The notes under the pieces were generated by a model, which worked only from the letters and a program-made list of their open reading frames with translations, did no database searches and had not been told where the DNA came from. Shown piece by piece: positions 9,431 through 17,890 of a stretch of DNA of 64,000 nucleotides. The translations under genes and the position numbers were made by a program. The DNA comes from Nitrospira defluvii (GTDB lineage: Bacteria; Nitrospirota; Nitrospiria; Nitrospirales; Nitrospiraceae), in NCBI RefSeq assembly GCF_905220995.1, contig NZ_CAJNBJ010000002.1, positions 310,001 through 374,000 of the forward strand, in the 5' to 3' direction. Each line of letters starts with the position of its first letter. The first letter of the stretch is position 1.

Positions 9431-9853
9431 CTACCGTGAGGAGGCTTCCTGTGTGAACGCTTGCGACAACAGGGCGACGTCGGACGGATAGGTCAGTCGC
9501 CGCAACGCAGCCTCGCGTTCAACCCACTCCACCTCCTCGACCTCCCCGTCCGGCACACCGGTGCGCTCCACCGGAGTCATCTTGAACCACACGACCGTCT
9601 TGCGGAATCGTCGCCCCTCGCGCTGGAACCAATATTCCGTCGTAGAGAGATCGGCCTCGATCCGACAACACCACCCGGTTTCTTCCATGACCTCGCGCAC
9701 CGCCGCCTGCGCCGGAGTTTCTCCGGCGTCCAGCCGCCCTTTGGGGAAGGACCAGACCGGCCGACCTTTGATATCGGACACCCGGATCAACAGGACATCC
9801 TGTTGCCGCAACACGACCCCCCCCGCCGATCGCACCCACCCAGCTTCAGGCAT
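9431..9853 (-). CDS. Nudix hydrolase
   Basis: A 140-residue single-domain protein. The full Nudix box is visible at residues 39-61, from 'GRLDAGET' through 'REVMEETGW', supplying the Glu residues that bind the divalent metal. Family members hydrolyse nucleoside diphosphates linked to another moiety. The 'FPKGRLDAGE' form is common in diadenosine-polyphosphate or MutT-like members, but the substrate cannot be fixed from sequence. The gene sits 42 bases downstream of the short-chain dehydrogenase on the same strand, so the two are probably co-transcribed. Confidence 0.9.
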   Translation of the reverse strand: MPEAGWVRSAGGVVLRQQDVLLIRVSDIKGRPVWSFPKGRLDAGETPAQAAVREVMEETGWCCRIEADLSTTEYWFQREGRRFRKTVVWFKMTPVERTGVPDGEVEEVEWVEREAALRRLTYPSDVALLSQAFTQEASSR

Positions 9854-9895
9854 CTCAGCTCCTTCACACCTTTAGACTATCGCACAACCACACAC

Positions 9896-10753
9896 TCAGG
9901 CTTGATACGGAATACCCATAAACCACGCCAAGAGCCGATCCTGCGCGCGATCAGGCAGAATCCGCTTCAGTAAGGCCCTGAACCGTGCGTCCGTACCGAC
10001 CAGGTACCGTGTCCGCGGGCGCGAGGCCGTCAACGCGCGAGCAACAGTGCGAGCCACCGCATCCGCCGGGATCGCTCGTGCGGCTGCACCGGCCATCACC
10101 TCCTGCATACGACCCAGCGGCTGCGCATACAGCGCAAGCGACTCCGGCGCGACCTCGCCGAGCATGCGCGTCGCCGACATCGTGGCCCGCTGCCAGATCT
10201 GAGACTGAATGGCACCGGGTTCAACGAGCGAGACCGCGATGCCCCAGGGCGCCAATTCCAACCGCAAGGCATCACTCATTGCTTCCAGGGCAAATTTTGA
10301 TCCACAGTAAGCGCCGAGAAACGGCGTCGCCGCCAGTCCAGCAATCGAACTGATATTGACGATTCGCCCGCGCGCAAGTCGCAATGATGGAAGGAGTACC
10401 TGCGTGACGGCAAGCGCGCCAATGACATTGACCTCGAACTGCGTGCGCACTTCCGCGAGGGGCAAGAGTTCCAGCGGCCCGGCGACTGAAATTCCGGCGT
10501 TGTTGACCAGCGCCGCCAGGCCGGATCCGGCGGTCTCTTCGGCAATGGCGCGCCCCGCTTCAGCGATGGACATCGGATCGGTGACATCCAGCATCACGAC
10601 ACGGAGACGCGGAGAGGCCGCACGAGCCAACGCATCCCCGTCCGCCTTGCGACGCACACCCGCCCAGACTGTGAATCCTAACTGATCGAGATGCCTCGCG
10701 CAGGCCGCGCCGATTCCTGACGACGCACCAGTGATGACGACCGCTCCCCTCAC
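9896..10753 (-). CDS. Short-chain dehydrogenase/reductase
   Basis: A 285-residue classical SDR: NAD(P)-binding 'TGASSGIG' at residues 8-15, 'NNAG' near 87, the catalytic Ser in 'VNISSIAG', and the YxxxK pair in 'AYCGSKFALE'. An Arg pair after strand 2 ('GVRRK') hints at NADP preference. A hydrophobic C-terminal tail ('LLAWFMGIP') is seen in SDRs acting on lipophilic substrates. GTG start with GGAGG eight bases upstream. It is upstream of the Nudix gene on the same strand. The specific alcohol or ketone substrate is unknown. Confidence 0.9.
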   Translation of the reverse strand: MRGAVVITGASSGIGAACARHLDQLGFTVWAGVRRKADGDALARAASPRLRVVMLDVTDPMSIAEAGRAIAEETAGSGLAALVNNAGISVAGPLELLPLAEVRTQFEVNVIGALAVTQVLLPSLRLARGRIVNISSIAGLAATPFLGAYCGSKFALEAMSDALRLELAPWGIAVSLVEPGAIQSQIWQRATMSATRMLGEVAPESLALYAQPLGRMQEVMAGAAARAIPADAVARTVARALTASRPRTRYLVGTDARFRALLKRILPDRAQDRLLAWFMGIPYQA

Positions 10754-11059
10754 TCACGGACCTCCTTCACGTCATACAACGCCATCCATACGGCCGCCAG
10801 CGACTGCAGGGACGGCATCCACAGCTCGACCGCTCGATGCACCAGATTAGCATGCGCGCGGGGCACGAGGCATCAGACACTCCGCCAGATCATCCCTTCA
10901 TGCAATTCAGTAGGTGATTTCCGGAGCGAAAAAAAAGAGTTCAATGTTTTCACTTCCTTGCTTGGTTCATCTCGTGGATGGCGCCTACGCCGTCGCGCAC
11001 ACCTCACAGACCGGATCGGGCGGATTTGACATTCGAGTATCCTCATCTAGACTTGATTC
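10754..11059. other. Divergent intergenic region of about 300 bases
   Basis: It separates the minus-strand SDR gene from the plus-strand S16-like gene. The right end holds a good promoter (11026-11053). An A-rich run near 10928-10936 is the only other feature. No gene is supported. Confidence 0.5.
11026..11053 (+). promoter_or_regulatory. Sigma70-type promoter abutting a start codon
   Basis: TTGACA (11026-11031), a 16-base spacer and TAGACT (11048-11053). The expected transcription start falls at about 11060, the A of the ATG of the next gene. No Shine-Dalgarno sequence precedes that ATG, so a leaderless mRNA is plausible. Confidence 0.5.
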
Positions 11060-11743
11060 ATGCGCACGCACACCACATTTTCCAGAAGCGGCACATGGCC
11101 ACACACCTTGACCTTCGTGATGGTCTCGTTGGTCGGTTGCCTGCTGTTCATCCCTCCTCCGGCCCTTGCCAATCGCACCCTCGTCGTACCGATCTCCGTC
11201 GCCACTTACACGGACGCTCAATCGGGATTCCCAACATTCGTCATGAAATGGGACGAAGGTCGTCAACCGGATCCGCTGACGTTGAAATGGGGACGCAGTC
11301 AGGTTCCGGTCAGAGGCGCCGGGATGAAATCCATTCAGCACGCATTCCAGTTTGCCGTGGAACGCCTTACGCCCTCGCTCCACCCGACCGGTACTCTCTC
11401 TCTCTCTGCGACCTTCTCAGGACCACTGAGCGCCGAGGGCTCAACAGCCGAGGCCGCCCTGGCGATCGGATTTCTGGCTTTGCTGAAAGGCGATCACCTG
11501 AAACAGGACATTACGATAACAGGAACCTTGGAAGATGATGGCCGGATCGGAGAGGTGAGTCAGGTAGCTGAAAAAACCACGGCGGCGGCGCGAGCGGGGT
11601 ATCACGTGCTGTTGGTGCCTCGAGGCCAGTTCTACGCGCCTCGCGTCAACAGAGTGAGCCTGACGCTGGAATCACACGTCCTGGTGCGCGAAGTAGACAC
11701 GATCGAAGAAGCCTACGAAATCATGACCGGCAAAAAACTCTAG
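11060..11743 (+). CDS. Exported Lon-like (S16 fold) protein
   Basis: A 227-residue protein with a signal peptide (hydrophobic 17-31, cleavage after 'PALA' near 37). Residues 110-200 follow the Lon proteolytic-domain pattern: 'GPLSAEGSTAEAALAIGF', then 'ITITGTLEDDGRIGEV', then 'AEKTTAAARAGYHVLLVPRG'. Lys172 aligns with the Lon catalytic Lys. The Ser position falls on Ser128-Thr129, with Thr the better match, so proteolytic activity is uncertain. There is no ATPase domain. Lon proteases are normally cytoplasmic, so an exported stand-alone S16 domain is unusual. It lies just beyond the end of the convergent CHAT/two-partner secretion operon. Confidence 0.75.
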   Translation: MRTHTTFSRSGTWPHTLTFVMVSLVGCLLFIPPPALANRTLVVPISVATYTDAQSGFPTFVMKWDEGRQPDPLTLKWGRSQVPVRGAGMKSIQHAFQFAVERLTPSLHPTGTLSLSATFSGPLSAEGSTAEAALAIGFLALLKGDHLKQDITITGTLEDDGRIGEVSQVAEKTTAAARAGYHVLLVPRGQFYAPRVNRVSLTLESHVLVREVDTIEEAYEIMTGKKL

Positions 11744-11839
11744 CCCACGCCCTCCGCTCCGCAACCACCCACCAGCGGTCCGTGACCTCCACCGACCTGT
11801 GCGATTGAAGCAGCCCGGCTGATGCGTGTGTTCCGATCG

Positions 11840-14317
11840 TTACATCCAGTTATTGATCAGCAAGAACGCCGACCAGAAACTGGGATGGCTGGTCCCACGC
11901 TGGGAAAGAATTTTTTGCTGGGCCCGCTGCAGAGCGATCGCCTTCGATACCGTCGGATCCTGCAGCTGCCGATAAAACTCCTTGACAAGTTCCGGGACCA
12001 CCTGCTCCTCCGCCACCCATAAACTCGCCAGCGCACTGCGCGCACCGGTTTTGACGGCGATTCCCGAAAGACCGAGTGCCGCGCGATCGTCCCCGACAGC
12101 TGTCTCACAGGCACTGAGGGTGAGCAATTCGAGCGGTTGATTCCGCTCCTGTAGGAGACCCACCATCTGCGCCAACCGGTCCATGGAAATCTTCTCATCG
12201 TAGGCGAGCAAGAAAGACTTCTCCGCATTGTTTCCCACCTCAGTGTGTGAGGCGACATGCACGATTCCCCCGCCTGAATTCCGGATTTCCTGTTCGAGCG
12301 ATGGGGTGGAGAACTGATTGTTTAACAGGGAGGTGCCCCCGTAAAGCGCATTCACAGCATGCACCTCTTCTCCTCGGCCAGGTTTCGCAGGAAATCCCAG
12401 AACTGAGTCCGTCACACCCAGCGAGAGCGCGCTCCCCCTGGTTCGCTGGAGAGGCCCCGAGTCGGTCAATTCCATCGCCGGACTCACGGCAACGGCATAC
12501 TTGTTGACGACAAACTCCCGCCCATCGTGCAACGCCGCGATCGGAATGGTCCGGAGCGGCCCCTCAGGAATCATGACCAGCGTGGTAATGCCCGATGCGG
12601 CGAAGTCCTGTTGCAGCGGAGCGATCAACCAACCATACAGTGCCTGTGCCGACGGGAGAAAGTTTTCAGATCGGCGATCCTGCACCAGGCGTCGAAAGTT
12701 CCTCACTTCGTTGGTCAGAACATCGGCATGGACAGGAACCCCGTACTGCTTCAAACCGGCAGACGTCTCCACCAACAGTTCCAGTCGATCCGGGAGGGAG
12801 ACGGGATAGACGACTGCCGTACCAGCCGGCAGCATGCCTGTACCCCGATGAGTCTTGGCCGTGGCCACGCAGTCATCCTGGAAATAGTCTTGCAACTCCG
12901 CCGCATGAGCCGTTTCAACCGTATCACGAACCTGTACGAGAAGCTGTTGCTTGCCCTCTGGGGACGCGACGGTCGATGCACGCCGCAACAAGGCGTCTTC
13001 ATATTCAACGAACAGCGGCGCGACGGATTCGTTGAACGAGTGGTGCCGACCTTGATACCCCACAGAAAACTCGTGCCCGATCGGTTTCAAATTGACCACA
13101 GCCCGCTGATAGGCGGCCAAGGCCTCCTCTTCCTGCCCCGCGGCCCGAAGCAAACGAGCAGTCTGCCACTGCCACTGATACAGCGCTTCGGGCGCATTGA
13201 GCCGTTGAGCCGCCAGCGAGGCTTTCCGCGAATAGGCTAACGCTTCTTCCGGGAGTCGCTCCCGTTCTCGCAACGCGCCAAGGTACCCCCATGCATAGGA
13301 CTGCCCCCGCGTATCTCCCACGCGCGTCGCCACCTCCCCTGCCGCAACAAATGCTTCGGAAGATTGGCGGAGGAGATTTCCCCCGACTTGAGCGCTCGCT
13401 CCGGTTTCACGTGATCGGGCATTTCCGGCTTCTTGTTTCATACCCGACAGCGGTCCGGATACCAGCGCCGCATGCAGATCCTGATAGCCCAACCCGATAG
13501 TCAGCAATCCCGATGCTTTGATAGGACTATCCTGGAGCGACTGCGTCTCGGCCAATGCTCGATCAAACTGGCGTTGCGCATCGGCCGACTGCTGATTTTG
13601 GAGCAGGGCCATTGCGCCGTTGATGTGCGCCGTAGCCGACAGCTCTGGCTGCTTCGTGTCGACGGCCAGGCTCCGGCTCTCCTCATAGACGTCAATGGCT
13701 TCTGCAAATTGGCCTCGTGCAGCAAGCGCGTTGCCCAGATCATTGAGGACCGTCGCAACCAGGGCAGGTTTTGTTTCTTCGCGGGCAAGGCCCAGGGCTT
13801 TCGTGAGGTGCTCGGTGGCCAGCTCATATTTTCCCATGAGCTGGGAGGTAGTGCCCAACTGAGCCAGGATGGTAGCCGTCAACAGGCGATCGCCGGTTTG
13901 CTCAGACAGTTTCAGTGCGGCCTGCAACGTCCGCTGGGCACGGCGAATTTGACCCTCGCTCTGCAGTGCGTGTGCCATATTGATCAACGCCTGGCACTGC
14001 GCCTTCACATGTCCACCCTCTTCATACTTGAGGGCCGCATTCATCCAGTGCACTGCCGCTTGGGCAAACGCTCCCTCGTGATACCGGGCTGTGCCGTATT
14101 TCATCTCCTGATCTGCGGAGCGAGCCCCGACATTGTCTAGTCCATTAGGCGACGACTGCGCAAACACGGGCACTCCGCCCTCGCCCATGCCGAACAGCAG
14201 GACGGCACTCACCCCCACCCCGATGAGGCAAGCACGAACTGTGGCAGGCCGGGCGGCTTTGCGAGCAATGCCGGAGTGCTCTACGACTGGAATGACCGAT
14301 TCGTCCGGATGGAGCAT
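11840..14317 (-). CDS. Exported TPR-CHAT domain protein
   Basis: An 825-residue protein with an N-terminal hydrophobic export or anchor segment ending in 'VFAQS' (about residues 30-54), a long run of TPR-like repeats (about 65-430) and a C-terminal CHAT domain (about 510-825). The caspase-like dyad is visible: His691 in 'HVASHTEV' and Cys737 in 'LSACETAVG'. CHAT domains are clan CD cysteine proteases, often acting on a specific partner. The ATG at 14317 has AGGAGG five bases upstream and overlaps no more of the FhaB-like gene than needed. It is the third gene of a two-partner secretion operon, so a role in processing or surface display of the exoprotein is inferred. Confidence 0.88.
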   Translation of the reverse strand: MLHPDESVIPVVEHSGIARKAARPATVRACLIGVGVSAVLLFGMGEGGVPVFAQSSPNGLDNVGARSADQEMKYGTARYHEGAFAQAAVHWMNAALKYEEGGHVKAQCQALINMAHALQSEGQIRRAQRTLQAALKLSEQTGDRLLTATILAQLGTTSQLMGKYELATEHLTKALGLAREETKPALVATVLNDLGNALAARGQFAEAIDVYEESRSLAVDTKQPELSATAHINGAMALLQNQQSADAQRQFDRALAETQSLQDSPIKASGLLTIGLGYQDLHAALVSGPLSGMKQEAGNARSRETGASAQVGGNLLRQSSEAFVAAGEVATRVGDTRGQSYAWGYLGALRERERLPEEALAYSRKASLAAQRLNAPEALYQWQWQTARLLRAAGQEEEALAAYQRAVVNLKPIGHEFSVGYQGRHHSFNESVAPLFVEYEDALLRRASTVASPEGKQQLLVQVRDTVETAHAAELQDYFQDDCVATAKTHRGTGMLPAGTAVVYPVSLPDRLELLVETSAGLKQYGVPVHADVLTNEVRNFRRLVQDRRSENFLPSAQALYGWLIAPLQQDFAASGITTLVMIPEGPLRTIPIAALHDGREFVVNKYAVAVSPAMELTDSGPLQRTRGSALSLGVTDSVLGFPAKPGRGEEVHAVNALYGGTSLLNNQFSTPSLEQEIRNSGGGIVHVASHTEVGNNAEKSFLLAYDEKISMDRLAQMVGLLQERNQPLELLTLSACETAVGDDRAALGLSGIAVKTGARSALASLWVAEEQVVPELVKEFYRQLQDPTVSKAIALQRAQQKILSQRGTSHPSFWSAFLLINNWM

Positions 14318-14334
14318 GACGCCCTCCTGTGAAC

Positions 14335-15624
14335 TTAACATCCCTCACCTACTTCGTGCAGAAGGTTCATCCGCTGAGGCACCAGGCCTGCTGCCTGAAG
14401 GGCGGATGTCTGTCCGGCGGACACTGCTGCAACGTCTTCCAGTACGACCGGGCTCGCCAGGAATGCGCCAGGCGGTGTCGGCGTGACGTCTCTGCCGGCC
14501 TGCACGAAACTGCTGCGCGAACCGTCTTTCCTGGCCGCGCAGCGATTCGTCACAAGAGTAACCGGGGCTGCCGGCTGCTGCTGCGGAAGCACCGTTGCCG
14601 CTCGATTGACTACCGCGACGGGATCAACCGGATTTGCAAGAGCCACCGGAGAAGCCACGAGTGAACTGGCGACAGGAAGCGGGGAAAGACCACCCGTGCC
14701 TTGGCCGGTCACTTCGATTTGCGTCACCCGCTGAGTGAGCGGGTTTGTTGAGGTCACCACTTGTGCCCCAGACGGCACCGTGATCGTAGCCGGTAGCAGA
14801 TCCACAGAAGCAGGGATCACACCACCGGCAATCGTCTGCAGCACGGTTCCGGAGGCAGCCTGTATCTCACCCCCCTGCGTCACACGCAGGAAAGGGTTGG
14901 CCACTCCAGGTTCCACACTGACATTGCCGCCAGTCCCAGCGTTGCTCCCCAGGACGATCCGGTGAGCGGAGATGCGCGACCCGTTGATCTGAATCGTCCC
15001 GCCGACGAGGCCGATCACCGCATTGGATTGAAGCACGGTCCCGGGCGAAAGCACCACGGGGCCGTAGGGGGACGGGCCGAGGAAACCGAAAGAGGCCGGT
15101 GCCGCAACCGATAAGGTGTTGTCAAAAGCGAATTGGTTCGCCGAGAACACCCGCTGGTCGCTGAAAAGGATGGCATTGGCCGTGCCAAAATAGGCGGACC
15201 CGGTCACGTTGAGCTTCGCAGACGGACCGAAAATCACCCCGGATGGATTGATGAAAAACAGATTCCAGTTCAGGGCCTGGATGGTCCCGTTGATGTTGGA
15301 GGGTGAGCCGCCGATGACCCGACTGATCACATTGCTGGCGCCGCCGGGATTGACAAACGACGCGACGTCGCCGGCCCCCACTGAAAACTGGTTAAAGCTG
15401 TGAAACACGTTGGGGCCGTTTCCCGGTCTGGTGCCGCCCGTGATACTCGTCACGTTCCCTGAGGTGTTCACAGACGTGCCCAAGCCACCGGTACCGACCG
15501 CTCCCGGAGTGGCGACGATATTCGTCGACTGCGCGTGGAGCAGTTCGATCGAAGTGGCGAACGCGATGAGCGCCGCGAGAGGAACTGCTATCCGGGTGAC
15601 TCGCCTGCCGGTCTCAAACCTCAT
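14335..15624 (-). CDS. Short FhaB-like two-partner secretion exoprotein
   Basis: A 429-residue TpsA-type protein. A signal peptide (residues 1-31) is followed by a filamentous haemagglutinin N-terminal domain with its hallmark segments 'GPNVFHSFNQFSVGAGDVASF', 'ISRVIGGSPSNINGTI' and 'NLFFINPSGVIFGPSAKLNV'. Beta-helical secretion follows to about residue 280. The C-terminus has a Cys near 344 with 'SSFVQAGRDVTPTPPGAF', a tail seen on TPS exoproteins of cyanobacteria-like systems. Most FhaB relatives are far longer, so this is little more than the secretion domain. It lies between the FhaC transporter and the CHAT gene on the same strand, within about 150 bases. Confidence 0.88.
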   Translation of the reverse strand: MRFETGRRVTRIAVPLAALIAFATSIELLHAQSTNIVATPGAVGTGGLGTSVNTSGNVTSITGGTRPGNGPNVFHSFNQFSVGAGDVASFVNPGGASNVISRVIGGSPSNINGTIQALNWNLFFINPSGVIFGPSAKLNVTGSAYFGTANAILFSDQRVFSANQFAFDNTLSVAAPASFGFLGPSPYGPVVLSPGTVLQSNAVIGLVGGTIQINGSRISAHRIVLGSNAGTGGNVSVEPGVANPFLRVTQGGEIQAASGTVLQTIAGGVIPASVDLLPATITVPSGAQVVTSTNPLTQRVTQIEVTGQGTGGLSPLPVASSLVASPVALANPVDPVAVVNRAATVLPQQQPAAPVTLVTNRCAARKDGSRSSFVQAGRDVTPTPPGAFLASPVVLEDVAAVSAGQTSALQAAGLVPQRMNLLHEVGEGC

Positions 15625-15767
15625 CGTGATCCTCCTTCAGCGAATCCAGTAAATAGTCTGCTCTCTTACTCTAATTTGTCCGCGAAGTTCAAGGCACGAG
15701 AAAGTATGTACGGATGTCACCTAGAGCCTTTCGGCTCCGACCATCTACCCCGAGACCATGCCGATTC

Positions 15768-17576
15768 CTAAAACGCTTCGACTACCAATTGGAGATGGAC
15801 TCCGTGATCCTGGAGATTGCCGCGCTCCGTATCGAACTTCCGCAGCTGTTTTCCCCAATAAATCTCGAAATGACTGCCACGCCAAAAATTCCAGATGGCT
15901 CCGATACCGACACTGGCCAATGTCTGAGGAGGCGAATTCGGCGTCGCCACAGTGCTCTGCCAGCCATGACCAAAGTCAAAGAATGGGGCGAGAAATACCG
16001 AATCGACACCGGCCTTCGTGGTGTAGACCGGAACGCGGGCCTCAATCGATCCCATCGCCGCATTATCTCGAATCAAAGTGAATTCCCGGTAACCGCGCAC
16101 GCTGTACCGTCCACCGACCGCCATCTGTTCGAGCGGAAACAGGTGATCGTTGGATAACTGCACGACACCGCGTCCGACCAATTGCGTTCGCATCCACGGT
16201 AACTGACGGATGACTTGGGCTTGTCCCAACCAGGAAAAGAACCGGGCATCGGGCAGGTTCTTATCACCGTTCGCCGTGGCCCCGAACGCCCCGACGCCCA
16301 CGGAAAAGCGGGAGGAGGCTGAAAATACCTGATTCGCCGAACGTTGTGCGTATTCCTGCCCGAAGCGGAGGGCCGTTACACGGAACTTGCCCCCGGGGGA
16401 TCCTGCTACTAATTCAGTCGGCACTCCGGAGACCGAACTTTCGTTCCGCTCATGTTCTCCGGTGAAGGAGACGGCAAACTCCCGGTCAAGCTTTCGATAC
16501 ACAGGGTGACGGACCGAGACGCCGAAGATCTGCGCTTTGTTCTTGATATCCAACGCCTCGAACGGATCTTCTGTCACGGCAAAATCAAACCGCCGATATT
16601 GCACGGCGACGGTCGTATCATGGGCGTTTACCGGCACTTCATACCGGAAGTTCAACATAGGATTGACGCCGGCAGAACGCCCGTACTGCAGACTCAGCGT
16701 GTCCCCGAATCCCAGCAGATTCCGATGAGCGAGGGTGACAAAACCCTGCTCGGCGCCCACATTGGGCGACTGATAGTTATTGAACTCCAGCCACGCCTTG
16801 AACGGATTCGCTTCTTTGACTCTTGCATTGAGCGTACTCTCACCCCTCACCACCCCCGGCAGCAGTTCCGCATTCAACCGTTCGATGCGGGGATTGGCCT
16901 GGAGAAGTTGCAGCCGCTCTTCGAGTTCGGTGACATTCAAGGGGGGGCCGGCCGCCAGATTGATCCGGCTCTGGAAATAGGAAGGACGAAACCACTTGGT
17001 GTCCTCGATGTGGATTTCCGCGAGTTTCCCTTCCATGATTTGCATGGTGAGGGTGCCGTCGGCGACATCCTGCTCCGGAATCACGGCGCCTGACGTGACG
17101 TACCCGTGATTGATGTAGTGATAGGTCAACGCGAGCCGCAACGCCTCCAGATCTTCAGCGGTGAGCTCGCGATTGGTGTACGGAGCGGTGACCTCGGCTA
17201 ACTGCTGAGAAGTGAAGGCGGTATTCCCGACCAAGCGGATCTCCCTCACCATGATTTTCGGTCCAGTGACGGCCTGTTCGAGAGTGCCTGGTGGACGCGG
17301 TGACGGAACCTCCAATGCGGGCGGCTGAACCGGAGGAGGCGCCGTAGGGAGTTGGGGCGGCTTCGGAGGCAAGGGGATGAGCTGCGACTGAGCCGGTCCG
17401 CCCCAGCCGAACAAGAGCACCAGGGCCACGAGACTTCCACCGAGTGTCAGGGGCCACACCTTGGTCGCCTGTGCGCCCCCATTTCGCACGGGCCGAGAGC
17501 CCCCTATCCCGTCCAAATCCCGCTCCACGTCGTTGCTCACTGACTCTTGCCCCCCGCTGTCTCTGACACACGCCAT
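15768..17576 (-). CDS. ShlB/FhaC-family outer-membrane transporter (TpsB)
   Basis: A 602-residue TpsB. The N-terminal segment has a hydrophobic signal anchor (about 45-65) and a Pro-rich linker. A POTRA domain follows at about 108-185 ('VREIRLVGNTAFTSQQL', 'YHYINHGYVTSGAVIPEQ'), then a second POTRA-like segment and a 16-strand barrel domain ending in an aromatic residue (VVEAF). The conserved 'VRGYRE' motif of loop L6 is present. It should secrete the neighbouring FhaB-like protein across the outer membrane. The ATG at 17576 with GGGGAGG upstream is preferred over the TTG at 17579. It is first gene of the secretion operon. Confidence 0.92.
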   Translation of the reverse strand: MACVRDSGGQESVSNDVERDLDGIGGSRPVRNGGAQATKVWPLTLGGSLVALVLLFGWGGPAQSQLIPLPPKPPQLPTAPPPVQPPALEVPSPRPPGTLEQAVTGPKIMVREIRLVGNTAFTSQQLAEVTAPYTNRELTAEDLEALRLALTYHYINHGYVTSGAVIPEQDVADGTLTMQIMEGKLAEIHIEDTKWFRPSYFQSRINLAAGPPLNVTELEERLQLLQANPRIERLNAELLPGVVRGESTLNARVKEANPFKAWLEFNNYQSPNVGAEQGFVTLAHRNLLGFGDTLSLQYGRSAGVNPMLNFRYEVPVNAHDTTVAVQYRRFDFAVTEDPFEALDIKNKAQIFGVSVRHPVYRKLDREFAVSFTGEHERNESSVSGVPTELVAGSPGGKFRVTALRFGQEYAQRSANQVFSASSRFSVGVGAFGATANGDKNLPDARFFSWLGQAQVIRQLPWMRTQLVGRGVVQLSNDHLFPLEQMAVGGRYSVRGYREFTLIRDNAAMGSIEARVPVYTTKAGVDSVFLAPFFDFGHGWQSTVATPNSPPQTLASVGIGAIWNFWRGSHFEIYWGKQLRKFDTERGNLQDHGVHLQLVVEAF

Positions 17577-17890
17577 CAAGGCCTCCCCTCTTTCTTGATG
17601 ACAGGGCGGACACCGGGCATTCCCGTGTCCGCAACGCTGTTGTACTGTGATGTGACGATACGCTCGACAGCCGGCCTCACAGCCACCTGGCGGCCGTGGC
17701 GTCGATCGAGGTCCCGGTCACCGATGAGCCGCTCTCTTCGTACGTATCTCTTCGGATCACCAGAGCCGGTGTGATGGTGCTTATAACATGTCTCGAAACA
17801 AAATACTTCTCCGGCCGGAAGTTTTTTCGTTCGATGGGAACGCTGGCTCAGGTTGGCACAGCGGAACGGGTGGGATGTTGGGTCCTGCTG
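17577..17890. other. Intergenic stretch of about 310 bases
   Basis: It lies between the tryptophanase stop and the FhaC start, both minus strand. It must hold the promoter of the secretion operon, though I see no strong -35/-10 pair. It contains the weak hairpin at 17801-17827. Confidence 0.45.
17801..17827. terminator. Weak hairpin with flanking A/T runs
   Basis: ACTT-(ct)-CCGG and CCGG-AAGT can pair. T-rich sequence follows on both strands: a six-T run on plus and ATTTTGTTT on minus. It may end the tryptophanase transcript, about 70 bases after its stop. The stem is short and has a bulge. Confidence 0.3.

Noticed and set aside
11840-14317. Possible CRISPR-associated (Craspase-like) CHAT protease
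   Set aside because: There is no CRISPR array, gRAMP or cas gene nearby, and the protein has an export segment and lies in a secretion operon.
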